A DNA stretch of 64,000 bases from Dreissena polymorpha (taxonomy: Eukaryota; Mollusca; Bivalvia; Myida; Dreissenidae): the NCBI RefSeq assembly GCF_020536995.1, contig NC_068357.1, forward strand, positions 123,783,704 to 123,847,703, read 5' to 3'. Positions 22,341 to 31,653 of this stretch are shown piece by piece. The translations under genes were made by a program, and so were the position numbers. The notes below the pieces were generated by a model that did not search any database, was not told where the DNA came from, and worked only from the letters and a program-made list of their open reading frames with translations. Positions within the stretch are counted from its first letter, which is position 1. The number at the start of each line of letters is the position of its first letter.

Positions 22341-22496
22341 GATTCAATAATACAATTTAATATCGTACAAATTGATACATAACAATTTAAAACTTTGACA
22401 TTATAAGCGTCAAATAACATCACAATATTAATATGTAACTTAATCACCATACATGTATGACGTCAACACAATCTGAAATACATCAATCTCTTTAAT

Positions 22497-22723
22497 TCAT
22501 TTTAATGACTTTTCGTAAGTCTCCAGTTCTTTATCAACAACTTCCAAAGTTGGGAACAAAAGTGTAAACACAATATACCAAACTATAAAATGTATCAAAG
22601 CATAGAGTTGGCAAGCAATGCGCATTATTTTGGACACATATCCGCGTCTATAGAGTGACTGCATGCCATACAGGTAGCCGAAGGTGCCAGCCGTTACATT
22701 GAGGGCTCCAATCAACAGGGTAA
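22497..22723 (-). CDS. Membrane-protein exon 3 (both helices and stop)
   Basis: Acceptor TTTTTACAG, then TTACCC. The first two bases complete the Val codon begun by exon 2. Ends KELETYEKSLK-stop. Confidence 0.75.
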
Positions 22724-25700
22724 CTGTAAAAACAGACAGAGAAGACGCTAAAATGTTAACCCATTTATGCCTAGCGTCTAGAAAAAAGACCTTGGCAAAC
22801 AGCGTAGACCCAGATGAGACGCTTCATCATGCGGCGTCTCGTCTGGATCTACACTGTTTGCTTGAAGGAATTTCTGTAAGAAATATTCTAAATATAGAAA
22901 TAAATATACTAGACATCCCTAATTTTGGAAATAAATTGATCCAATTTCGAAGGATGGGAGAATCCACTAGGCATAAATGGGTTAATATTCACACGTAAAA
23001 AAATTCACACTTTCCGATGGAAATATTGTGTTGGTACTATATTAATCTAGCATTTTCGATCAAGACTAAAACAAACGAAGTAAGTTACATTCATTTCTCC
23101 ACCCATCATTTTATAAAAATGTTTATTGTTTTTTCTTGAACACTAGTTCAGCATTATTCAAGTAATGCAGGAATACCTTTCTGTCTAGAACTTATATATC
23201 AATTAAAAGACACTGTTAATTTTCAAAGTCAGAATTATCCAGTGGTTGTCAAGTTTGTGCAAAAAAGTATTGTCTGGCCCCAAGACTATAACAAGAGCAC
23301 CACATAACAGGTGTACGCTCGGCAACGGGTGCATTTTTGAATAAATGAAAGCTTGTCAGATTTGTCACAGTGACCTTGACCTTTGACCTAGTGACCCAAA
23401 AATGGGTGTGGCATGTAGAACTCATCAATGTGCATCTACATATAAAGTTTCAAAGTTGTAGGTGGAAGCAATTTGATTTTAGAGCCAATGTTCAAAACCT
23501 TAACAAATGTTAAGGTTTTAGCACGGCACGGACGTGGAACGTTGGACATCGGACGACACGACGAGCTGGCTATGACAATATCTCGGGTTTTCTCCGAAAA
23601 TGCCGAGCTAAAAATAACCGTCAGACTTAACAATTTTATGTTTTTAAATATAAACAAAAAAAATTGTGAGAGCATCTGGAATTGCTACATGCAGAACGTT
23701 CATTATGCACTTGAGTACATCATTGATTTACCTACCTTTACTTTTCTTATATCGCTGATATGTTACATAATTGCTTAACATTCCTGCGATGTTTCGTCAT
23801 TGATCTACATGTATATCCAATAAATTATTTCATCATTTATATGCAGATCAATGATGATAAAACTGATCTACAACCCATACATGATTTCATCATAGATCTA
23901 AATCCCTGAGATGATTGCATCATTGCATCCTAATCCCCGAGATGATTAAACCATTGATCTAACTCAATGAAATAGTTGCATCATTAATCATAATCCCACA
24001 GATGTTTTATTTTCTACCTGCACCAATGGTCAAGGGTGTGCCACAAGCCTCCAAATGCATTACTGTAATACTGGCCAGAGTAGATATGTATGTGTTCCTC
24101 ATCCAGGACAGGTATCCTGAAGCATTGCAAGAACAGGGAATAAGGACAGGTATCCTTCAACATTGCATGACCAGGTCATAAAGACAGTTATCCTGCAGCA
24201 TTGCATGACCAGGAAAAAAAACGAAAGGTATCCTGCAGCATTGCATGAACAGGAAAAAATGACAGGTATCCCGCAACATTGCAAGAACTGGGAATAAGGA
24301 CAGGTATCCTTCAACATGGCATGACCAGGTCATGCAGACAGTTATGCTGCAGTATTGCATGACCAGGGAATAAGGACAGGTATCCTGCAACATTGCATGA
24401 ACAGGAAAAAAGGACAGGTATCCTGCAACATTACATGACCAGGGAATAAGGACAGGTATCCTGCAACATTGCATGACCAGGGAATAAAGACAGGTATCCT
24501 GCAACATTGCATTAACAGGGAATAAGGACAGGTATCCTGCCATTTTGTATGACCAGGGAATGATAAGGACAGGTATCCTGCAACATTACATTAACAGACA
24601 AGAGTTGTCTCCGAAGGATGACACATGCCACCGAAGATGCTCTGATGATTGGAAGATGCTTTGATGCTTTGATGAGGGTTGTAACTCAGGAGTGTCTGAG
24701 TCAATTTGGCTGATTATGTAACTTGACGTAGATCTTATTGCCGTACACATTTTCATGAAGTTTGGTGACGATCGGATGACAATTACTTGAGTAATTGAGC
24801 GGAAACGCAATTTTTTATGAATCAACGGCCATAACTCAGAAGTGCCTGGGTAAATTTCGCTGATTATCAAACTTAACCAAGATAATTGCCTTACACATTT
24901 TTATGAAAGTTTGGTGAAGATCCGATGACAATTGCTAGAGTTATTGAGCGGAAACGAGAAAAAACTCATTTTTTATGATTCAAGGTCCGTAACTCAGGAG
25001 TGTCTTGGTCAATTTGGCTGATTATCGTTCTTGGCCTAGATCTTGTGACCTTACACATTTTAATGAAGTGTTCCGAAGATCCTATGACATTTGCTCGAGT
25101 TATAGAGCAGAAATGGGAAAAACAATTTTTTTCGATGATTCAAGGGCCGTATATCAGAAGTGTCTCGGTCAATTTGGCTGATTATCAAACTTGACCTAGT
25201 TGTTATTGCCCTTCACATTTTCATGAAGTATAGTGAAGATACAATGACAATTGCTCAAGTAATAGAGCGGAAACGAGAAAAAAAACAAGTTTACAATTAT
25301 TCAAGGGCCGTAACTCAGGAGTGTCTGGGTTAATTTGGCCGATTATTGAACTTGACCTAGATGTTATTGCCTTACACATTTACATGAAGTTTGGTGAAGA
25401 TCTGATGACATTTGCTTGATTTATTGAGTGGAAACTTATCCGGACGAACGGACGGACAAACTTAAACTAATAGACGGACGGTGCAATTTTAATATGATCC
25501 CAGAACCGCTGGTTCGGGGGCATAAAAATATGGACATGTATCCTACAACATTGTGTGAACAGGGAATAAAGACAGGTATCCTGCAACATTGCATGATCAG
25601 GGAATACTAAGGACAGGTATCCTGCAACATTGCATTAACAGAGGATAAGGACAGGTATCCTGCGACATTGCATTAACAGGGAATAAGGACAGGTATCCTG

Positions 25701-28700
25701 CAACATTGCATTAACAGGGAATTAGGACAGGTATCCTGCGACATTGCATGACCAGGGAAAAACGAGAAGTATCCTGCAACATTGCATTAACAGGGAATAA
25801 GAACAGGTATCCTGCAACATTTCATGACCAAAAATAAGGACAGGTAACCTGCAACATTGCTTTAAGGTAGCGCACCTCTAATGATTTCCCGCGATTTATT
25901 TTACGATCATTGCCGATCTTAAATGATCGGTTATTTCCGAGAGATGCATTTTTTTTTTCAAACTTCGAATTTTGATATGTGTTTACCTAATTCATTTAGA
26001 ATACATTATTTTCACTATAAATATTGACTTTGATCCAATTATCATCTGAAAAATACGATTTCGCGATTTCTTCTAAGATTGACGAGACTTTTTACCTATT
26101 TACTTATCCATATCTAATTTAAGCTTGCACTGATGTGAAGTTGTCGTGGCCGAGTGGTTAAGGCCATGGAATAGAATTTTTTTTGGATCTTCCCGCGCAG
26201 GTTCGAATCCTGCCGATATCGCATACTTTTTGTGATGCGTTTTATTTCTTTTCTAACGTAATTTGATTTAATATAGCATATTAGCTATGTTTATTGTCAA
26301 ATATGTTGAAAATTGTAAGAACATCCATCAATTTTTATAATTAAAACAACGTTATGGCTAAATTGGGTAATTTACTGCTGAAAATACGAATGATGCATGT
26401 TGTATTTTTATTTTTATTTAAAAAAGTAAACGGTAAATCTGTCTATTTCTTGGTATTTTTGCTGTATATAGTGTTTTTATAAAAAATTAGTTTAAAATAT
26501 AACTTAAATGATACTATTTTGAATTTTATGACAATTTGTTTTTAACCGACCCAATTTTTACTTGGCTGAAATCACTTACATTTCATGGCGCTATTCCATA
26601 GATAAAAAATCGTAAAAAATAAATGTCTGTAAAAGAACACTTATTTCATCTTGTTTAAACTTAACACACCTTTACTGCATCTGTACACATCAACTGCATG
26701 CCCATATTTGGAAATCTGAATGAATTATGAAACTTTTATATACCCCAGGGGTGAAAATAAACTGGACAAAAGCCGAGCGTGAGGGGCGTTTTAAAAAAAA
26801 TCGGTATATTTTTTTAAAAAGCATGGAAAGCCTACCTACAAATTTGCATGTAGTTCAGTGAAATGATGCTGATTAAGAAAATAATTAATTAAATTATATT
26901 TGGATATGTGCCCATTAGAGGTGCGCTACCTTAACAGATAATAATGACAGGTATCCTGCACCATTGCATTAACAGAGAATAAGAACAGGTTTTCCGCAAC
27001 ATTGCATTAACAGGGAATAAGAACAGGTATCCTGCAACATTGCATGACCAGAGAATAAGGACAGGCATACTGCAACATTGCATTAACATGAAATAAGAAC
27101 AGGTATCCTGCAACCTTGCAATGCCAGGGAATAAAGCCATGTACCCTGCAACATTGCATTAACAGGGAATAAGAATAGGTATCCTGCAACAGTGCATGAA
27201 CATGGAATAAGGACAGGTATCCTGCAACATTGCATGACCAGGGAATAAGGACAGGTATCCAGTATAATTGCATTAACAGGGAATAAGGACAGGTGTCCTG
27301 CAGAATTGCATGAACAGGAAATAACAACAGGTATCTTTTAACATTGCATTAACAGGGAATTATGACAGGTATCCTGAAACACTGAATTAACGGGGAATAA
27401 TGAGGACAGGTATCCTGCAACATTGCATTAACAGAGAATAAGGACATGGTTTTTGCAATATTGCATGACCAGGGAAAAAGGAAAAGTATCCTGTGCATGA
27501 CCAGGGAATAAGGACAGGTATCATGCAACATACCATTAACAGAGAATGAGGACAGGTATCCTACAACATTGCATTAAGAGAGAATAAGAACAGGTATTTT
27601 GCAACATTGCATTAACAGGGAACAAGAACAGGTATCCTGCAATATTGCATGACCAGGGAATAAGGACAGGTATCCTGCAACATTGCATGACCAGGGAATA
27701 AGGACAGGTATCCAGTAAAATTGCATAACAAGGAATAAGGACAGGTGTCCTGCAAAATTGCATGAACAGGGAATAACAACAGGTATCTTTTAACATTGCA
27801 TTAACAGGGAATAAGGACAGGTATCCTGCAACATTGCATTAACAGGGAATAATAAGGACAGGTATCCTGCAACATTGCATTAACAGAGAATAAGGACATG
27901 TTTATTGCAATATTGCATGACCAGGGAAAAGGGAAAAGTATCCTGTGCATGACCAGGGAATAATGACAGTTATCCTGCAGCATACCATTAACAGAGAATA
28001 AGGACAGGTATCCTACAACATTGCATTAAGAGAGAATAAGAACAGGTACTAGAGTATTTTGCAACATTGAATTAACAGGGAACAAGAACAGGTATCCTGC
28101 GAAAATGCATGAACAGGGAATAAAGACAGGTATCCTGCAACATTGCATTTTAATAGGGAATAAGAACATGTATCCGGCAACATTGCATGACTAGGGAATT
28201 ATAAGGACAGGTACCAATCAACATTGCTTTAACAGGTAATAAGAACAGGAATCCTGCAACATTGCATGAACAGGGAATAAGTAGAGTTATCCTGCAGCAT
28301 TGCATGACCAGGGAATAAGGACAGGTATCCTGCAACATTGCATTAACAGGGAATAAGGACAGGTATCCTGCAACATTGCATTAACAGGGAATAAGTACAG
28401 GTGTCCTGCAACATTGCATGAACAGGGAATAAGAACAGGTATCCTTCAACATTGCATGACCAGGGAATAAGGACAGGTATCCTGCAACATAGCATTTACA
28501 GAGAATAAGTACAGGTATCCTACAACATTGCATGATTAGGCAATATGGAAAACTGTTTTTATTGAACAAGTGTTACAAAAATTGATCTATAAGGGTAATA
28601 ACAATTGTAGAAAGACAATTAAAAAGATTGTCCAAAGCATAAAATTGTCCAGAGTAGATAGAGTTTCAAATAACCTTGCAGAAGGCACAAACATAGAAAA

Positions 28701-30983
28701 TGTTAATCTTGTGGGAAATGGTCATTATGCAAAGATAATTTTAGTAACACTTTTCAGAATTCACAGGTAACAAGGATTTTGTGACAGAATGTTGTGTGCC
28801 TTTGAGCTTGATGGCAAGGTTAAATATAGGGTCAAAGGCTTTAAAAGCCACACTTCACCATGAGCGATACATAGTCCTAAATTGATGGATTGTCAAATGA
28901 CTAGGCAGAAGTGAGAAACTTGGTCCATACTGCTATACATAAAATGTCTCTTTTTCTGATTTTATCACTGCATGCAGGTTTGTGTACATGATAAATAAGC
29001 TGATAACAGGGCTACTTACCATTTTCTACCTGGTATCGCAGGTTCTAAAATAAATAAAGAATATATTTTTGGGGTATTTTTTTTAATTTGTTTTTAAACA
29101 CATACATGTAAAATAAGCAAAAATATGTAAACTTATATGCATTGAACATATAATTATCAACTTATAACACAAACCCCACCGTTTCTAGAGACAAAGAAGA
29201 AAATTAAAAGTGGGTAATTCTTCAATAATTTTTGACAAATACTTTTTTTAAACAGTTCTCAAGAAATCAGGGCAAAAAGGAACAGTATTTAAATGTGTGT
29301 GTTTAAACATGCTCTATACAATCTTTAACAAAATTACTGGTTCTGTAAAATGTATTGTAGCGATATGGAAATTATATTAACACAAAACATAACATTAAAA
29401 AAGCCAATTAAGTTGTGTTTGTTAACATAAAACATTCAATTAGGTATCCATTAAAATCACCTAATATTGGATCTTTGATTTTCATCTATGAAAACAACAT
29501 CATTTGCTAAATTTCATGAATGTGAATGTTATAATTTACTGATGCCATAGTAAGATTATGTCACTGATACATGTGTTAACTGTATTTTGTCAAAGATGGT
29601 CAGAGTACAGATTAATAAAGTTCTCATGAATTAACTTCATCAATAAAACATATATTTTCCATCATAATTTGTTGTCAAATAACTGATGGTAAGGAGCATA
29701 CATGTAGATGCATGGTACACATGCAATAACTCACTTGTGCTTTACAATTCCTACACTTTTAAACTCCTTTTAATAAATAATAAACAAGGATATACAAATA
29801 AAAACCCTGAAAATAAGGCACTATGGAATGTGTTTAAAAGAACACATTATTATCAGGACAAGTAAACTTATCAAACAAAAGCCATAATAAAACCAAATAT
29901 TATCATTTTTGAATATATATGAAATTAATTAATAAATATCTTCAACTATAATATCTTCAACTGATATTGTTACATCACATTTCATACAGGATGTAAAAAG
30001 TTGATGTTAAGTCAAAGACCTAATATTTAACCCTTTACGTTCAGAAGCCAAATGAAAATGGCTCTATGCAACCAGCATAAAAGCAGAACAGTTTCGGCTT
30101 ATCAGTATCTTGGGTCAGAATGAGGCCTTTAAAATGTGAATGTAGTAATATGTAGTAATGTAGTAATATGATTTTCTAAGGAACTGCATAAGGGTCAAGA
30201 TGTATACCCAGCGATTTTTTTGCCCATTTTAGAATAGTACTGATATCATATTGTACCAATTGGGAAGATTAGTGCGAGAAACCCTTAAATTGTGAGAATA
30301 GTGATGTGAAATCTTCAGATTGGGAATTATGGTGTGTTTTTTTTAATAATCTTTGTATAAATTGCACAAACCAATTCATTCATTTACATGCATTTTGGCT
30401 CGAAAATGTTCAGTTTCAGTGCTTTTTTTATTTGTTCGCTTGCAGACATACACTTTTGGAACCATATTGACGACATTGTCCTTTCTTTAGGGAATTTTTC
30501 AGATAGCAATTGGAAATTTCAAATTTGTTCAATTGGAAAGTACCTTTCTTGGGTACTTTATAAAGACGAACACAAATCACTGATATAATCCTCTATAAGT
30601 GGTCAAGGGTTAATGCAACTGCTTACCATTCCTTCGTTAGACACAGGGGGCCCGTCTTCATATTCAGCATTTTCTGGTTCAGAAACCTTCCTTCCACTTC
30701 TACTTGAATATGGTCTCAGTTGATGACTAGGCAGTGACAATCTGTATGCTTTTGGTATTCTTGATGACAAGGTATGGAAGTCTTTTGAGCGAATATATAG
30801 TCTGCTCGCTGGAACTTTTAACTCTCGATGACTTGTCAGGAGACTGAAATCTGACCAGCTGGTTGAAGCACTTTTGAAGCCTTGAACGGTTACGCTGAAG
30901 GATCTGAACATCAGCTTGTACAAATGGTCAGCGATAACAGACGGACCAATGATTGACATCTTTGTGTGAACACAATGGGCCAT
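22497..30983 (-). CDS. Predicted mitochondrial small membrane protein, family not recognised (three exons)
   Basis: Joining 30983-30627, 29044-29020 and 22723-22497 on - gives 202 residues with consistent phases and GT-AG junctions. The first ~119 residues are rich in Ser, Arg and Lys with few acids until GRKVSEPENAEYEDG, which suits a mitochondrial presequence, although no cleavage site can be fixed. The C-terminal 75 residues contain two likely membrane helices (about 128-152, LLIGALNVTAGTFGYLYGM; about 165-187, LYALIHFIVWYIVFTLLF) separated by a basic loop (RRGYVSK) and followed by a charged tail. I do not recognise the family. Met1 is the first in-frame ATG; Met9 is an alternative start. 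Its start codon faces selenoprotein L's across 567 bp. Intron 2 (6.3 kb) contains a MITE and a large minisatellite. Confidence 0.72.
22760..22981. mobile_element. 222-bp TTAA MITE (piggyBac-like ends)
   Basis: Inverted ends CCCATTTATGCCTAG and CTAGGCATAAATGGG, each flanked by TTAA (22756-22759 and 22982-22985). CCC..GGG ends with TTAA duplication fit piggyBac-mobilised MITEs. It lies 36 bp upstream of the exon 3 acceptor, so its arrival probably displaced the branch-point region. A broken copy of one end is at 21285-21316. Confidence 0.85.
22986..23285. other. Intron 2 of the membrane-protein gene, unassigned
   Basis: AT-rich intron with no repeat or ORF I can define. Confidence 0.4.
23286..23620 (+). 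repeat. Bivalve repeat with 'GACCTTTGACCTAGTGACCC'
   Basis: Runs from CAAGAGCACCACATAACAGG to TTTTCTCCGAAAATGCCGAG and includes CATCTACATATAAAGTTTCA and an AACCTTAACAAATGTTAAGG palindrome. Looks like one full copy; no coding potential. Confidence 0.6.
23780..24020. repeat. Degenerate ~45-bp 'GATGATTGCATCATTGATC' repeat
   Basis: Four or five diverged copies around GAGATGATTGCATCATTGCA and ATCTAAATCCCTGAGATGAT, immediately before the 38-bp minisatellite. Confidence 0.55.
24100..24592 (+). repeat. 38-bp minisatellite, segment 1
   Basis: Unit reads AATAAGGACAGGTATCCTGC followed by AACATTGCATGACCAGGG, about 13 copies. The unit is not a multiple of three. The minus-strand frames over it (CCRIPVLIPW-type) arise because three units make 114 bp, and they are not genes. 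Confidence 0.9.
24593..25526 (+). mobile_element. Insertion of a ~165-bp-unit repeat element into the minisatellite
   Basis: Begins ACAAGAGTTGTCTCCGAAGG and ends GAACCGCTGGTTCGGGGGCA. Inside are about five units with GGCCGTAACTCAGGAGTGTC, AATTTGGCTGATTATCAAAC, CTTACACATTTTCATGAAG and TTATTGAGCGGAAACGAGAA. The 38-bp repeat resumes at once on the far side, so this is a clean insertion, but I could not define a target duplication. Confidence 0.7.
25527..25861 (+). repeat. 38-bp minisatellite, segment 2
   Basis: About nine further copies, many with the variant CATTAACAGGG instead of CATGACCAGGG. That variant contains the TTAA used as a target by the next insertion. Confidence 0.9.
25866..26930. 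mobile_element. 1.07-kb TTAA transposon carrying a tRNA-Ser relic
   Basis: Perfect 18-bp inverted ends GGTAGCGCACCTCTAATG and CATTAGAGGTGCGCTACC, flanked by TTAA at 25862-25865 and 26931-26934. Closing the element restores a normal minisatellite unit (CATTG.TTAACAG). The interior is AT-rich non-coding sequence with a tRNA-Ser-like block. TTAA duplication suggests a piggyBac-type transposase in trans, although the ends start GGT rather than CCC. Confidence 0.9.
26140..26221 (+). pseudogene. Degenerate tRNA-Ser(AGA)-like gene
   Basis: A class II tRNA layout: D-arm region GGCCGAGTGGTTAAGGC, intact T arm GCAGG-TTCGAAT-CCTGC, and acceptor halves GTTGTCG and CGATATC that pair with one mismatch and one G-U. 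AGA is still in the anticodon position (ATAGAAT). The 3' half of the anticodon stem has become a run of T, so that stem cannot form. A and B boxes survive, so it could still bind pol III factors. Confidence 0.75.
26935..28545 (+). repeat. 38-bp minisatellite, segment 3
   Basis: Some 42 copies. An imperfect higher-order duplication is visible: about 27330-27640 and about 27790-28100 share the same unusual variants in the same order (ATCTTTTAACATTGC, GGACATG, AAAAGTATCCTGTGC, AACATACCATTAACAGAG). A segment of several hundred bases was therefore duplicated as a block. Confidence 0.9.
28546..29019. other. Intron 2 of the membrane-protein gene, unassigned
   Basis: AT-rich. The short open frame at 28570-28770 (+) resembles nothing I know and is not supported as a gene. 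Confidence 0.4.
29020..29044 (-). CDS. 25-nt microexon of the membrane-protein gene
   Basis: On - : acceptor TTATTTTAG, exon AACCTGCGATACCAGGTAG plus AAAATG, donor GTAAGTAG. It encodes NLRYQVEN and the first base of the next codon. Skipping it would shift the frame, and the phases of exons 1 and 3 fit only when it is included. Confidence 0.65.
29045..30032. other. Intron 1 of the membrane-protein gene, unassigned
   Basis: AT-rich, with no repeat boundary or coding signal found. Confidence 0.4.
30033..30608. mobile_element. TTAA MITE, 'AACCAGCATAAAA' family
   Basis: Begins TTAACCCTTTACG and ends CAAGGGTTAA. The body has GAAAATGGCTCTATGCAACC, AGCATAAAAGCAGAACAG and GGTCAGAATGAGGCCTTTAA. Shorter relatives lie at 59605-59852 and 63364-63602. 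It ends just 19 bp from the exon 1 donor. Confidence 0.6.
30627..30983 (-). CDS. Membrane-protein exon 1 (presequence-like N-terminus)
   Basis: 119 codons, ending SNEGM before donor GTAAGC, phase 0. Basic and Ser-rich, with no membrane helix. Confidence 0.72.
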
Positions 30984-31550
30984 GACACTGGCTGCTTAAA
31001 CCTGGCTAGAAGTGACAATGTCACAGTCAGCATCAATGACAATATCTTGTAAATGATAAATCAAGAGACAGTCCAGAGTCTGAACATGTTAAAATACGTG
31101 ACAAAAACAATAAGAATGTCCTTTTCATAATTGTTCATATGCGCCTATTGCGAAGGGTCATATTTACCTGATTGTTTATATGCAAACGAAATGACAAAAT
31201 GCTCTCACAGAAAACTTGAATAAGACTGTTTGCAACCTCTACATGTAACGCGACACCGGTGTGTAAGTAGATTATTATTTCCGGTAGGTCGACCAGAACG
31301 TCAAAGTTGTAAACAAAACTGTTTTAATGAAAATGTGTTTGCTAATATAGTGCTAATGACACTCAATAGACACGAAATAGTATGATTCACACACTGACAT
31401 GTTTCTCACTTATCGTGTAACGTGCCTAATTTAACTATCATACTTGAAACGTGTCAAACTTCGGACAACACTTCACAAAGGTCATATTCTAGGACGAAAT
31501 GGCTTAAAGCAGGGGGCGTGTAGCGGGAGGTTGTGCTGTGAGCTGTTACG
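30984..31550. promoter_or_regulatory. Shared 567-bp divergent promoter region
   Basis: Separates the start codons of the - membrane-protein gene and + selenoprotein L. It holds more CpG than its surroundings (CGCGACACCGG, CCGGTAGGTCGACC, GGGGGCGTGTAGCGGGAGG) and no TATA box at a useful place. The GC-rich stretch near 31510-31545 sits just before the selenoprotein L start. Bidirectional use is inferred from layout only. Confidence 0.5.
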
Positions 31551-31653
31551 ATGGCGACTTCTGCAGAAGACGTCGTTGAGATCACTGCCAGTATAACTCA
31601 ACTGGCAGACGAAATCGGGCGTCTTCTAAACATAGGCAAAGATTTAGTGAAAG
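31551..31653 (+). CDS. SELENOL: Selenoprotein L exon 1
   Basis: MATSAEDVVEITASITQLAD onward, 34 codons plus one base, donor GTTGGT. Preceded by GTTACG, a weak Kozak context. Confidence 0.85.

Noticed and set aside
26140-26221. Functional tRNA-Ser gene
   Set aside because: The anticodon stem cannot pair, the 3' strand being a run of T, and the sequence lies inside a transposon.
24099-28569. Many Cys-rich minus-strand frames ('CCRIPVLIPW')
   Set aside because: Produced by the 38-bp satellite; three units restore the frame. No start context, splice sites or domain.
24100-29044. 38-bp satellite as another exon-derived array (from the 25-nt microexon)
   Set aside because: GGTATC..GCA is shared with the microexon, but alignment needs gaps, and the array does not begin at the exon or include its donor GTAAGT.
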